36,707 bases of DNA. It comes from Paracoccaceae bacterium (GTDB lineage Bacteria > Pseudomonadota > Alphaproteobacteria > Rhodobacterales > Rhodobacteraceae). Positions 25,400 to 34,510 of the stretch are shown here, one piece after another. The notes beneath the pieces were generated by a model. That model saw only the letters and a program-made list of their open reading frames with translations, made no database searches and had not been told where the DNA came from. Both the position numbers and the translations under genes were made by a program. The stretch lies in NCBI GenBank assembly GCA_003550665.1, contig PUKW01000168.1:1-36707 (forward strand). Reading direction: 5' to 3'. How positions within the stretch are numbered: the stretch's first letter is position 1; every line of letters begins with the position of its first letter.

Positions 25400-27420
25400 G
25401 ATTTGCCACGGCGCTTCTTGCCGCGCCCCTTGCCACGCGGCTTGCTCGGTGCGGGTTTCGGATCTTCCGGCGGCGCGGGGTCGTACGGCTCCTCGGTCCG
25501 TGGCTCCTCGGTTTCGGTCCTCGCGGACACGGAGTCACCATCCCCGGCCTCGGCCTCGGCCTCGGCCGCGGGCTTCGCGGCACCTGCCGCCGCGGTGGCC
25601 GGGGTCGCGCTCTTGCCGACGCCGAGTGACGTCTTGATGTTGCCGAGCAAGTCCGGTGTCTGACCGTTCAGGCGCATGATCAGATACTGCTGCGAGAAAG
25701 TGATCACGTTGTTGGCGATCCAGTAGAGCACCAGCCCGCTCGCGAAGTTGCCGAGCACGAACATGAACACCCAGGGCATCCAGTTGAAGATCATCGCCTG
25801 CGTCTTGTCGGGCGGCGCGGGGTTGAGCTTCATCTGCAGCCACATGGACACGCCGAGGAAGATCGGCAGAATCCCGATGAAGATCAGCGACAGGATCGAG
25901 CCGGGCTCCGGCGCGCCCCAGGGCATGATCCCAAACAGGTTCATGATCGAGGACGGGTCGGGCGCCGAGAGGTCGCGGATCCAGCCCACCCACGGCGCGT
26001 GGCGCAGCTCCAGGGTGACGAAGATCACCTTGTAGAGCGAGAAGAAGATCGGGATCTGCAACAGGATCGGCAGACACCCGGCGGCCGGGTTGACCTTCTT
26101 CTCCTTGTAGAGGGTCATCATCTCCTGCTGGAGCTTCTGGCGGTCGTCGCCGGCGCGCTCCTTGATCTTCTCCATCTCGGGCTGAAGCTCCTTCATCTTC
26201 GCCATCGAGACGTAGGATTTCCAGGCCAGCGGCAGCAGCGCCGCCTTGATGAAGAAGGTCAGGACGATGATCGACCAGCCCATGTTGCCGATGATCCCGT
26301 TGACCCAGTAGAGCATCGCGAAGATCGGCTTGGTGAGAAAGAAGAACCAGCCCCAGTCGATCGCGTCGAGAAAGCGGTCGATACCGCCCTCGTTCTGATA
26401 GGCGCGGATGGTGGACCATTCCTTCGCGCCCGCGAACAGCATCGAGCGCGTCTCGGCCCGTTCGCCCGGCGCGACGGTCATGGTGGGATGGCGGGTCTCG
26501 GTCTGGTAGATGTCGGCGGAGGGGACATATTTGGAGACCGCGCGGAACGAGCTGCCCGGTTCGGGCACGAGGGTCGCCATCCAGTACTTGTCGGTAAAGC
26601 CTATCCAGCCATCGCTCTCGACATCGATCGCGTCGGTGTTCGCGCCCTCGCGCTCGTCGAGGCTGTAGTCGGTCATGTTGGAGTAGCTGTCCTCGGTCAA
26701 CTCCCCGTCGGCGGCGCGTATCATCCCCTCGTGGAGGATGAAGAAGTTCGTCAGGTCGTCAGGCTCGCCATGGCGCGCGACGATGCCATAGGGCGCGGCG
26801 CGGACCTCGTCGTCGCTGGTATTCTCGATCCCTTGCGTGATCGAGAACATGTAGTTCTCGTCGATCTCGATGGTCCGGGTGAACACGATCCCGGACCCGT
26901 TCTCCCAGCGCAGCGTGACCGGGTCTTCGGTGGTCAGCGTGTCGCCGTCGGCGACCTCCCATTCGGTGTTGGCACCGGGCACATCGTCGAAGTCGAGCGC
27001 GCCGCCCGGCGCCCAGCCATAGAGCGCGTAGAAGGGTTCGGCGGTGCCGACGGGATTTAGGAACTGCACGATATCGGAGTCCTCGTCGACCTCTTCGCGG
27101 TAATCGCGCAGCGCGATGTCGTCGATGCGGCCCCCGAGCAGCGAGATCGACCCCGAGATGCGTGACGTATCGATGTCCACGCGGCCATGGTCGTCCGTGT
27201 CCTCGGCCGCCACGGCGGCATCCGCCTCGGCGGGGGCGTCGTCATCCTCTGCGGCCGGTGGGGTGGGAGCCGTGTCGGAAACCTCTTCGTCGGATTCCTC
27301 GGCAGTCTCGACCTCCCGGTCTGCCGGCGGCTCGTCCGGCGGGAACACGAAGAACCACACCAGTATCACAAGGAAGCTGAGCGCCGTCGCGAGGATGAGA
27401 TTCCTGTTCTGATCGTCCAT
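25396..27420 (-). CDS. yidC: Membrane protein insertase YidC
   Basis: 674-residue Gram-negative type YidC, longer than the 550-620 usual. N-terminal helix MDDQNRNLILATALSFLVIL is followed by an acidic Pro/Ala-rich linker (about 28-80). The periplasmic P1 beta-sandwich domain follows (about 80-340). The insertase core has helices at about 356-375 and GNMGWSIIVLTFFIKAALLP (378-397), with a positive residue (Lys392) in the groove where the conserved Arg/Lys sits. GCLPILLQIPIFFSLYKV and FVLGNFASGLVLYWIANN also lie in the core. The C-terminal tail is first acidic and then very basic (KPRGKGRGKKRRGKS), as expected for ribosome contact. It inserts Sec-dependent and Sec-independent membrane proteins and acts with YidD upstream. 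Confidence 0.96.
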   Translation of the reverse strand: MDDQNRNLILATALSFLVILVWFFVFPPDEPPADREVETAEESDEEVSDTAPTPPAAEDDDAPAEADAAVAAEDTDDHGRVDIDTSRISGSISLLGGRIDDIALRDYREEVDEDSDIVQFLNPVGTAEPFYALYGWAPGGALDFDDVPGANTEWEVADGDTLTTEDPVTLRWENGSGIVFTRTIEIDENYMFSITQGIENTSDDEVRAAPYGIVARHGEPDDLTNFFILHEGMIRAADGELTEDSYSNMTDYSLDEREGANTDAIDVESDGWIGFTDKYWMATLVPEPGSSFRAVSKYVPSADIYQTETRHPTMTVAPGERAETRSMLFAGAKEWSTIRAYQNEGGIDRFLDAIDWGWFFFLTKPIFAMLYWVNGIIGNMGWSIIVLTFFIKAALLPLAWKSYVSMAKMKELQPEMEKIKERAGDDRQKLQQEMMTLYKEKKVNPAAGCLPILLQIPIFFSLYKVIFVTLELRHAPWVGWIRDLSAPDPSSIMNLFGIMPWGAPEPGSILSLIFIGILPIFLGVSMWLQMKLNPAPPDKTQAMIFNWMPWVFMFVLGNFASGLVLYWIANNVITFSQQYLIMRLNGQTPDLLGNIKTSLGVGKSATPATAAAGAAKPAAEAEAEAGDGDSVSARTETEEPRTEEPYDPAPPEDPKPAPSKPRGKGRGKKRRGKS

Positions 27421-27521
27421 ACGCGATCACCACCCGTGCCTTGGAAAGTCGCGCGCAGCTTCAACAGATCGCGCGCGGCAAGGTCAAGTGCTTTCGCCCC
27501 GGCAAGCGATACGCGAGGCGC

Positions 27522-28937
27522 TCAGCGCAGCGTGTCCCCGAGGCGTGCGGCGTGCTGGAGACGGCGGTCATTGGCGCGTGCCCAGCCGAGGGTTTCGTCG
27601 AAGGGCATCGCATGGGCGATCGCCGGCCCCTGCACCTCGCCGCAGCCGAGCTGCGCGAGCGTCGCATGCGCGCCGGCGGTCGCGACCCCCTCGGCAAAGC
27701 TCGTGAGGTCCAGCTTTTCGGCCCGCGCGAGAGCGGCGGCGGCGGCCCGCTGCTGGTGGGGGTCGCTGTCGAGGTGGCGAAAGCGCGTCGCGTCGAGGCC
27801 CAGCCGGACCTTGCCGTGCTTGCGAAGGCGCGGCAGGCACTCATGCGCCCCATGGCCGTCCGTGACGTCGAGCACGCACCCCAGACGTGCGATTGCACCG
27901 AGGGTTTGCGTCGTCTCAGGATCGGGGTTCGCGATGGCGTCGCGCGGCGGGGCGAGCGCGAGACGATGCGCGCGCTGATCGAAACGGTCGAGCTCCCATT
28001 CGAGCATCGCCGCCAGGCTCGGATCGCGAAGCGCCTCGGCCGGGCAGGCCAGGATCACGCACCGGACCTGCACATCGGCGCGCTCCCAGCCCGACAGGGC
28101 CCTCAGGCCCTGCGCCAGGAGGTCGGGCCACGCCTCACCTGCAAGCGCGGACCCGGCCTGGTCGCCGAGGGAGAGGGCGAATCCCGCCACCGCGCCGGTA
28201 TCCGTGCACAGGCGCGGCTGAAACAGCGCCGCGCTCGACCGGGGTTGCGCGGCGGGCGGGCGCGAACGAGCGGCGGTGTAGGCGCGCACCCCCTGCGGCC
28301 CGGCGCGCCGCGCCCCGCGCGCCGCCTGCCGCGCCGCATCGAGGAGCGCCGCCGCCCCACTTTCGGGCGCGCCATCACTCAGACAGATACCCGCGGACAC
28401 GCCCAGCCGGATCGGCGCGTCGAACGGCAGCGTGATCCGTGACACCGCCTCCTGCAGACGCAGCGCGATCTGCAGCGCCGCCTCGATGTCGAGGCTGCGC
28501 GACGGTGACAGCACAACCACGAAGCCGCCGGTGTCGCATCGGTGCAGGAGATCGCCGTCGCGCATCGCGCGGCGCAGCGTGCCCTGGACCTGTCCCATCG
28601 CGTCCGCCCAGCGGCGCTGTCCGAGCCTGTGCGCAAGCGCATCGCCGTCATCGACGAGCAGCACGACGCAGCCTGTGCGCCCGCCGATTTCCTCGGCGCG
28701 CGTGATCATCGCGCGAAGCCGGGCGTCGAAGCCGTCGCTCTGCGGAGGCGCCACGCCCGACGCCGCGGCGATCACGGCGGCGATCGCGCATAGCAGCGGA
28801 ACCGCGAGCGCCGTCACCAGCAGCGCGTGCTCGCCGCCGAGCCAATACGCCGCGAGCGACAGCGCGGGCAGGAAGGCGAGAACCTCGGGCTGTCGCGCCA
28901 CCGCGACAATCCACCGCACTGCCCTGTCTCGCGTCAT
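27522..28937 (-). CDS. Degenerate GGDEF-EAL domain membrane protein
   Basis: 471-residue protein with two N-terminal hydrophobic segments (about 18-33 and 38-61). A GGDEF-like domain follows (about 75-220), then an EAL-like domain (about 235-460). The GGDEF active site reads CDTGGF (134-139) and has lost the Glu-Phe catalytic pair. The EAL signature reads GFAL (252-255), and the DDFGTG and KID elements are VTDGHG and LGLDAT. SFAEGVAT and GCGEVQGPAIAHAMP confirm the EAL fold. It is therefore unlikely to make or break cyclic di-GMP and may be a sensor or scaffold. GGGAGG precedes the ATG. It sits between ttcA and yidC. Confidence 0.85.
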   Translation of the reverse strand: MTRDRAVRWIVAVARQPEVLAFLPALSLAAYWLGGEHALLVTALAVPLLCAIAAVIAAASGVAPPQSDGFDARLRAMITRAEEIGGRTGCVVLLVDDGDALAHRLGQRRWADAMGQVQGTLRRAMRDGDLLHRCDTGGFVVVLSPSRSLDIEAALQIALRLQEAVSRITLPFDAPIRLGVSAGICLSDGAPESGAAALLDAARQAARGARRAGPQGVRAYTAARSRPPAAQPRSSAALFQPRLCTDTGAVAGFALSLGDQAGSALAGEAWPDLLAQGLRALSGWERADVQVRCVILACPAEALRDPSLAAMLEWELDRFDQRAHRLALAPPRDAIANPDPETTQTLGAIARLGCVLDVTDGHGAHECLPRLRKHGKVRLGLDATRFRHLDSDPHQQRAAAAALARAEKLDLTSFAEGVATAGAHATLAQLGCGEVQGPAIAHAMPFDETLGWARANDRRLQHAARLGDTLR

Positions 28938-29003
28938 GATCCGCCGCCTCCCCGTCCAGCCTGACTGCGCGGGAAACGCTACGCCTTGCAGGTGGTCGGC
29001 GAG

Positions 29004-29870
29004 TTAACGCCCGGGATCGGGATGTGTCGAATTTTCCGAAAATGGTGCGTTGCGCGCCAGCCCGGCGAAATCGAACAGCGACGGATCGAGAAGATGCGAG
29101 GGCCGCGCATTCATGAGCGCGCGAAACATTACCTGCCGCCGACCCGGGCTGCGCGCCTCCCAATCATCGAGCAGGGCCTTGACCTGCTGGCGCTGCAGGC
29201 CGTCCTGGCTGCCGCACAGATCACAGGGTATTATCGGGTAGCCCATGGCGCGGGCGAAGGCGTCGCAATCGGCCTCCGCAACGGAGGCGAGCGGGCGGTG
29301 CACGAAGAGATCGCCCTCCTCGTTGAGCAGCCGCGGCGGCATCGTGGCGAGCCGGCCGCCATGGAAGAGGTTGAGAAAGAAGGTCTCGAGGATATCGTCG
29401 CGGTGATGGCCGAGCACGACGGCCGAACAGCCTTCCTCGCGCGCGACACGATACAGGATCCCGCGCCGCAGACGCGAACACAGCGCGCAATAGGTGCGCC
29501 CGGCGGGGATCTTGTCGGTGACGATGGAATAGGTGTCCTGATACTCGATGCGGTGGGCGACATCCATGCGTTCGAGAAATTCGGGCAGCACCGTGGCGGG
29601 GAACCCCGGCTGACCCTGGTCGAGGTTGCAGGCCAGCAGCTCGACCGGCAGCAGGCCGCGCCATTTCAGCTCGGTCAGCGCGGCGAGCAGGGTGTAGCTG
29701 TCCTTGCCGCCCGACAGGCACACCAGCCAGCGCGCGCCCGGCTCGATCATGCCGTAGTGCTCGATGGCGGCGCGGGTTTCGCGGATGATCCGCTTGCGAA
29801 GCTTGCGAAACTCGGTCGTTGCGGGCGCATGCGACAGGAGCGGTGGCACATCGTCGGCGAGATCGCGCAT
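29004..29870 (-). CDS. ttcA: tRNA 2-thiocytidine biosynthesis protein TtcA
   Basis: 288-residue PP-loop ATPase that thiolates cytidine 32 of certain tRNAs using a [4Fe-4S] cluster. PP-loop SGGKDS is at 53-58. Cys128 and Cys131 (CALC) and the CDLC motif at 216-219 match the cluster ligands of the family. [19 protein letters not shown] is also typical. The ATG at 29870 is preferred because GGAGG lies five bases before it. A GTG at 29885 in frame would add five residues and put the ribosome binding site inside the gene. It follows yidD by 11 bases. Confidence 0.95.
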   Translation of the reverse strand: MRDLADDVPPLLSHAPATTEFRKLRKRIIRETRAAIEHYGMIEPGARWLVCLSGGKDSYTLLAALTELKWRGLLPVELLACNLDQGQPGFPATVLPEFLERMDVAHRIEYQDTYSIVTDKIPAGRTYCALCSRLRRGILYRVAREEGCSAVVLGHHRDDILETFFLNLFHGGRLATMPPRLLNEEGDLFVHRPLASVAEADCDAFARAMGYPIIPCDLCGSQDGLQRQQVKALLDDWEARSPGRRQVMFRALMNARPSHLLDPSLFDFAGLARNAPFSENSTHPDPGR

Positions 29871-29881
29871 CACGGCCTCCG

Positions 29882-30133
29882 TCACAAGGTGTCACGGTGC
29901 GCGCCCTCGGCGGGCGGCGGCACAGGGTCGTAGCCATGCCCGCCCAGCGGATGGCATCGGCCGATCCGGCGCAGGATGAGCCAGCCGCCCCGCAGCCCGC
30001 CGTGCCGTTCGAGCGCCTCGAGGGCATAGGCCGAACAAGTCGGCTGATAGCGGCAGTAATGCCCCACCCAGGGCGACAGGACGAGCCTGTAGGCGCGCAC
30101 CGGAAGGGCGAGAAGGCGGGCGAGCGGGCTCAT
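29882..30133 (-). CDS. yidD: Membrane protein insertion efficiency factor YidD
   Basis: 83-residue amphipathic protein of the inner membrane's inner face that helps YidC. Family motifs are AYRLVLSPW, then [37 protein letters not shown]. The ATG at 30133 overlaps the rnpA stop (ATGA). Gene order rpmH - rnpA - yidD - yidC is widely conserved, here with ttcA and a GGDEF-EAL gene inserted before yidC. Confidence 0.96.
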   Translation of the reverse strand: MSPLARLLALPVRAYRLVLSPWVGHYCRYQPTCSAYALEALERHGGLRGGWLILRRIGRCHPLGGHGYDPVPPPAEGAHRDTL

Positions 30134-30507
30134 GCGCGGGCCTTCCCGCGCTCGGCGTGCACGGCATCGAGCGCGGCGTGCAGATCGGCGCACAGGCTGT
30201 CGAAATCGCGCGTCACGGTCGCGCCGGGGCGCCCGACCAGCACGTAATCCCAGCCGGGTCGGCCGCGCCCGGGCAGCACCGCGCGCGCCGCGGCGCGCAG
30301 ACGTCGCTTGGCGCGGTTGCGGGTGACGGCGTTGCCGATCTTGCGCGAGCAGGTATAGCCGACGCGCAGCTCATCGTCGCCGTCGCGCCGCGGCCGCGCC
30401 TGCAGCAGCAAACTCGGCGTGCCGCATCGGCGCGCCCGCGCGGCACGCAGGAAATCCGCCCTGCGGCGGATCGTCGCGAGCGGCGGCGCGGTGCGCGGCT
30501 GCGCCAT
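30130..30507 (-). CDS. rnpA: Ribonuclease P protein component
   Basis: 125-residue basic protein that binds the RNase P RNA and helps process tRNA 5' ends. The conserved RNR motif appears in SRKIGNAVTRNRAKRRLRAA. The N-terminal half has RRRADFLRAARARR, and GWDYVLVGRPGA lies in the second half. Overlaps yidD at its end; rpmH ends 26 bases upstream on the same strand. Confidence 0.95.
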   Translation of the reverse strand: MAQPRTAPPLATIRRRADFLRAARARRCGTPSLLLQARPRRDGDDELRVGYTCSRKIGNAVTRNRAKRRLRAAARAVLPGRGRPGWDYVLVGRPGATVTRDFDSLCADLHAALDAVHAERGKARA

Positions 30508-30533
30508 GGCGGCCGGGATGACCGCCGCCGGGA

Positions 30534-30668
30534 TCAGGCCGAGAGCTTCTTGCGGCCGCGGGCGCGGCGGGCGTTGATGATATTGCGTCCGGCCTTCGTC
30601 GCCATGCGCGCGCGAAAGCCGTGGCGGCGCTTGCGGACGAGGTTGGAGGGCTGGAAGGTACGTTTCAT
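30534..30668 (-). CDS. rpmH: 50S ribosomal protein L34
   Basis: 44-residue ribosomal protein. The sequence begins [20 protein letters not shown] and ends GRKKLSA, an exact fit to the L34 family length and pattern. It is the first gene of the minus-strand run and is preceded by AGGGGAA nine bases before the ATG, with a strong promoter at 30723-30751. Confidence 0.98.
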   Translation of the reverse strand: MKRTFQPSNLVRKRRHGFRARMATKAGRNIINARRARGRKKLSA

Positions 30669-30722
30669 GGCGTGTTTCCCCTAGATTGAGCGTTGCGGTA
30701 CGCGCTGACGCGCTTTGCCGCT

Positions 30723-30751
30723 TCTCTATGCAAGGGCGCGGGGCAAGTCAA
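30723..30751 (-). promoter_or_regulatory. Sigma-70-type promoter of rpmH
   Basis: Minus strand TTGACT (30751-30746) and TAGAGA (30728-30723) with a 17-base spacer. Transcription would start near 30716, giving a 48-base leader. This is the best promoter match in the window and fits the high expression expected for L34. Confidence 0.7.
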
Positions 30752-30859
30752 CGCGGTGCCGGTTCCGCGGGCAGCCTGCTGCGCACATCAAGTTAGTGTG
30801 ACGCGGCTGGTCTGCGCCGCGCGACCGGCCCATAGTCGAGGCTAGTCGAAAGGTCACAC

Positions 30860-31597
30860 ATGGACAGCCCCGAAGCCCCGCTGCCGAGCCGAAGCCGCGC
30901 CGTGATGCGCCGCCTGCCGATCCTCGTGATCCTGCTCGCGGCGGTGATCGGGACCGTGCTCCTGCGCGACCAGATCGATTTTTCGGTCCTGCGCGCGCAT
31001 CACGACACGCTCATGGGGCTGCGCGACGCGCATTACGCGCTCACCGTGCTGGGCTTCATGGTGGCCTATGTGCTGATCGTGACGCTGTCGCTGCCCGGCG
31101 CGGCGCTCAGCACGGTGACGGGCGGTTTCCTCTTCGGGGTGTTTCCCGGGGTCGTCTATACGGTCGTGGCCGCGACGATCGGCGCAGTGGCGGTGTTTCT
31201 CGCCGCGCGGATCGGCTTTGGCGACCGGCTCGCGGCGCGCATCGATGCGGGGCAGGGGCGCGTCAAGCGGCTCAGCACGGCGCTGCGCGAGAACGAGTGG
31301 GAGGTGCTGTTCATCATGCGGCTGATCCCGGTGGTGCCGTTCTTCGTGGGCAACCTGGTGCCGGCGATGATCGGGGTGCGCACGCATCGCTTCTTCGTCA
31401 CGACGCTTCTCGGGATCATTCCGGGCGGGCTGGTCTATACCTCGGTCGGCAACGGCCTTGGCGAGATCCTCGCGCGCGGCGAGCAGCCCGATATGGGGGT
31501 GATCTTCGAGCCGCATATCCTGCTGCCGATCCTGGGGCTCGCGGCGCTCGCCGCGCTGCCGATCCTGATCCGCAGCATGCGCCGGCGCGTGCCCTGA
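30860..31597 (+). CDS. TVP38/TMEM64-family membrane protein
   Basis: 245-residue inner-membrane protein with five or so hydrophobic helices, belonging to the DedA/SNARE-associated (VTT) superfamily. Signature segments are LSLPGAALSTVTGGFLFGVFPG and FIMRLIPVVPFFVGNLVPAM, plus the FFVTTLLGIIPGGLVYTSVGNG loop. Members of the wider superfamily are implicated in lipid carrier transport or scrambling; no specific substrate is known here. The stop overlaps the following oxidoreductase ATG (TGATG), so the pair is coupled. AAAGG precedes the ATG. Confidence 0.88.
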   Translation: MDSPEAPLPSRSRAVMRRLPILVILLAAVIGTVLLRDQIDFSVLRAHHDTLMGLRDAHYALTVLGFMVAYVLIVTLSLPGAALSTVTGGFLFGVFPGVVYTVVAATIGAVAVFLAARIGFGDRLAARIDAGQGRVKRLSTALRENEWEVLFIMRLIPVVPFFVGNLVPAMIGVRTHRFFVTTLLGIIPGGLVYTSVGNGLGEILARGEQPDMGVIFEPHILLPILGLAALAALPILIRSMRRRVP

Positions 31598-33009
31598 TGG
31601 CGCGGATCGAAACCGATGTCTGCGTCATCGGCGGTGGCTCGGGCGGGCTGTCGGTGGCGGCGGGGGCGGTGCAGATGGGCGCGCGGGTTGTGCTGCTCGA
31701 GGGCGGCAAGATGGGCGGTGACTGCCTCAACCATGGCTGCGTGCCGTCGAAATCGCTGCTCGCCGCCGCCCGTCGGGCGCAGGGCATGAGCGGCGGGCTC
31801 GGCGTCGCGGGGGCGGCGCCCGGGGTCGATTTCGGCGCGGTGAAGGATCATGTCGCCGACGTGATCGCCCAGATCGCCCCGCATGACAGCGTCGAGCGCT
31901 TCGAGGGGCTCGGCGTGCGCGTCATCCGCGCCTATGGCCGCTTTCTCGCGCCGCGCACGGTGGCCGCGGGCGACGACGAGATCACGGCGCGGCGTTTCGT
32001 GATCGCCACCGGCTCGCACCCGGCGATTCCGCCGGTTCCCGGGCTCGACACGGTCGACTACCTCACCAACGAGACGATCTTCGCGCTGCGCACGCCGCCG
32101 GCGCATCTCGTGATCCTCGGCGGCGGGCCCATCGGGATCGAGATGGCGCAGGCGCATCGTCGGCTGGGCAGCGCCGTCACCGTGATCGAGGCCGCCGCGG
32201 CACTCGGGCGCGAGGACCCGGAGCTTGCCGCTGTGACGCTGGCAAGGCTGCGCGCCGAGGGCGTCGAGATCATCGAGCACTGCGCCGCTGTGCGCGCGGA
32301 TCGCGACGACGCGACGGTCACCGTCACGCTCGGCGACGGGCGCGCAGTCTCCGGATCGCATCTGCTGGTGGCGACCGGGCGGCGGCCGGCGCTCGACGGG
32401 CTCGGCCTCGATGCGGCCGGGATCGCGCATGACGCGGGCGGCGTGCGCGTGGACCGAAGGCTGCGCAGCACCAACCGCCGCGTGCATGCAATCGGCGACG
32501 CCGCCGGTCAGGGGCAGTTCACCCATCTTGCTGGCTACCATGCGGGGATCGTGATCCGTGCGATGCTGTTTGCGCTGCCGGCCCGCGCCCGGACCGATCA
32601 CATCCCGCGCGTGACCTATACCGACCCCGAGCTCGCGCAGGTCGGGCTCACCGAGGCCGAGGCCCGCGCGCGCCACGGCGATCGCATCGACGTCGTGCGC
32701 GCGCAGTACGGCGACAACGACCGCGCCCGCACCGAGGGGCGCGCCGACGGGCTCATCAAGGTCGTGGTGCTGCGGGGCCGCCCCATCGGGGCGGGAATCG
32801 CGGGCGCGCAGGCGGGCGAACTCATCGGCGTGTGGGCGCTGGCGCTGTCGGCGCGGCTCCGGATGAGTGCGATTGCCGGTATGGTCGCGCCGTACCCGAC
32901 CCTGGGCGAGATTTCAAAGCGTGCCGCAGGTGCCTATTTTTCCCCGCGACTGTTTGGTAACACGCGAATAAGACGCGTCGTCGGGCTGGTGCAGCGTTTC
33001 CTTCCATAG
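31597..33009 (+). CDS. FAD-dependent pyridine nucleotide-disulfide oxidoreductase (mercuric reductase-like)
   Basis: 470-residue flavoprotein. FAD-binding GGGSGG is near residue 12, and the redox-active disulfide is Cys43-Cys48 in GGDCLNHGCVPSK. The NAD(P)-binding GGGPIGIEMAQ, the second FAD motif HAIGDAAG and a C-terminal dimerisation domain follow. In place of the His of the His-Glu pair in lipoamide dehydrogenase it has Tyr (APYPTLGE), as seen in the MerA-like group that accompanies TVP38 proteins. There is no N-terminal heavy-metal domain and no mer operon, so mercury reduction is unlikely. It probably acts with the membrane protein it overlaps, on an unknown substrate. Confidence 0.87.
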   Translation: MARIETDVCVIGGGSGGLSVAAGAVQMGARVVLLEGGKMGGDCLNHGCVPSKSLLAAARRAQGMSGGLGVAGAAPGVDFGAVKDHVADVIAQIAPHDSVERFEGLGVRVIRAYGRFLAPRTVAAGDDEITARRFVIATGSHPAIPPVPGLDTVDYLTNETIFALRTPPAHLVILGGGPIGIEMAQAHRRLGSAVTVIEAAAALGREDPELAAVTLARLRAEGVEIIEHCAAVRADRDDATVTVTLGDGRAVSGSHLLVATGRRPALDGLGLDAAGIAHDAGGVRVDRRLRSTNRRVHAIGDAAGQGQFTHLAGYHAGIVIRAMLFALPARARTDHIPRVTYTDPELAQVGLTEAEARARHGDRIDVVRAQYGDNDRARTEGRADGLIKVVVLRGRPIGAGIAGAQAGELIGVWALALSARLRMSAIAGMVAPYPTLGEISKRAAGAYFSPRLFGNTRIRRVVGLVQRFLP

Positions 33010-33032
33010 CCCGGCCGTTAAAGGGTGCGGGG

Positions 33033-34439
33033 ATGTTGGTGAATTCGCTCAGCGGACGTTTCCTGATGCTGACGATCGTTTTCGTGATGATCGCAGAGGT
33101 GCTGATATTCGTCCCCTCGGTCGCGCGCTTTCGCGAGGACTACCTGCTCAACCGGCTCGAACACGCGCAGATCGCGTCCTTTTCCGTGGAGGCGGGGGGC
33201 GGCATGATCGAGGGCGAACTCGAGGATGAAATCCTCGAGGATATCGGCGTCTTCAACGTCGCGCTGCTGCGTGACGATGTGCGCGAGCTGGTCCTGTCGC
33301 GATCGGTGCCCGAGGCGGTGCATGCGACCTACGATCTGCGCGAGCCGGGTGCCTTCGTGCTGATCCGCGACGCTTTTGCCACAATGCTCGACCCGCAGAA
33401 CAGGGTGATCCGCGTGATCGGCGATCCGGGCCACCGCGCCGGCACCCAGATCGAGGTCACGACGGAAAGCGCGCCGCTGCGCGATGCGATGATCGATTAC
33501 GGGCTTCGGATTCTGTACCTGTCCGGGATCATCGCCGCGATCACCGCGCTCCTGCTGTTTCTGGCGGTGCAGCGGCTGCTGGTTGCCCCGATCCGGCGCG
33601 TGGTCAGCCACATGACCGCCTATGCGGAGGCGCCGGAGGACTCGACGCGCATCATCAAGCCGACCTCGCGCGTACCCGAGCTGCGCGAAGCCGAGGAAGC
33701 GCTGCACACCCTGCAGACCCAGCTCAGCGGCGCGCTGCGCCAGCGCCAGCGCCTCGCCCAGCTCGGCGCCGCCGTCGCCCGCATCAGCCACGATCTGCGC
33801 AACATTCTCGCCACGGCGTCGCTTTTCGCGGATCGCATGGAGCAAAGCGAGGACCCCGCTGTCGCGCGCGCCGCGCCAAAGCTCGTCGCGTCGCTGTCGC
33901 GCGCGGCGACGCTGTGCGAAAGCACGCTCGCCTTCGGCAAGGCCGAGGAGCCGCCGCCGCGTCTCACACGGCTCGCCCTCGCGCCGCTGATCGCGGACGT
34001 CGTCGAGAACGAGCAGCTCGCCGCCGGTGACGATGCGATCCGGATCGAGGTCGACATCCCGCCCACCCTGACCCTGCGCGCCGATCCCGAGCAACTCTAC
34101 CGCGTCGTTGCAAATCTCGTGCGCAACGCGCGTCAGGCGCTCGAGGCGGTCGCGGAAGATGGCCGCATATCGATCGAGGCGGGCGAGAGCGACGACGCCT
34201 GGTGGTTGCGTGTGTGCGATACCGGCCCGGGCCTTCCGGAGAAGGCGCGCGCGCATCTTTTCACTCCGTTCCAGGGCAATGTGCGCAAGGGGGGGGTCGG
34301 GCTCGGACTGCCGATCGCCGCCGAACTCGTGCGCGGCCATGGCGGGCAGCTCGATCTCGAACGCACGGGTCCTGAGGGGACGAGCTTCCTGATCACATTG
34401 CCGAAAACGACGACCGGAGCCGACATCGAGGGGCGATGA
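33033..34439 (+). CDS. Sensor histidine kinase (orphan)
   Basis: 468-residue membrane kinase. First transmembrane helix at about 9-29, a periplasmic sensing region of about 125 residues with no recognised fold, and a second helix at about 157-178. A HAMP-like linker (about 180-235) follows, then the dimerisation domain with phospho-accepting His253 in ARISHDLRN. The ATPase domain has N-box Asn365 (NLVRNARQAL), G1 DTGPG (396-400) and G2 GGVGLGL (420-426). No response regulator gene is adjacent. AAAGGG lies before the ATG. The signal is unknown. Confidence 0.9.
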   Translation: MLVNSLSGRFLMLTIVFVMIAEVLIFVPSVARFREDYLLNRLEHAQIASFSVEAGGGMIEGELEDEILEDIGVFNVALLRDDVRELVLSRSVPEAVHATYDLREPGAFVLIRDAFATMLDPQNRVIRVIGDPGHRAGTQIEVTTESAPLRDAMIDYGLRILYLSGIIAAITALLLFLAVQRLLVAPIRRVVSHMTAYAEAPEDSTRIIKPTSRVPELREAEEALHTLQTQLSGALRQRQRLAQLGAAVARISHDLRNILATASLFADRMEQSEDPAVARAAPKLVASLSRAATLCESTLAFGKAEEPPPRLTRLALAPLIADVVENEQLAAGDDAIRIEVDIPPTLTLRADPEQLYRVVANLVRNARQALEAVAEDGRISIEAGESDDAWWLRVCDTGPGLPEKARAHLFTPFQGNVRKGGVGLGLPIAAELVRGHGGQLDLERTGPEGTSFLITLPKTTTGADIEGR

Positions 34440-34471
34440 CAGCGCCCGTGTCACCCGATGATTTCGCCCTT

Positions 34472-34498
34472 GCAAAGCCCTGCGACGGACGATAAGCC
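34472..34498 (+). promoter_or_regulatory. Possible tRNA promoter
   Basis: TTGCAA (34472-34477) and GATAAG (34493-34498) with a 15-base spacer, just upstream of the tRNA. The spacing is shorter than ideal but the -10 box lies 12 bases before the mature 5' end. Confidence 0.35.
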
Positions 34499-34510
34499 GC
34501 GTGCAGCGCT

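Noticed and set aside
29871-29885. GTG start for ttcA overlapping yidD
   Set aside because: The GGAGG ribosome binding site lies inside that extension and points to the ATG at 29870.
31597-33009. Annotation of the flavoprotein as true mercuric reductase or lipoamide dehydrogenase
   Set aside because: No mer genes, no heavy-metal-binding N-terminus or C-terminal vicinal Cys, and the His of the His-Glu pair is replaced.
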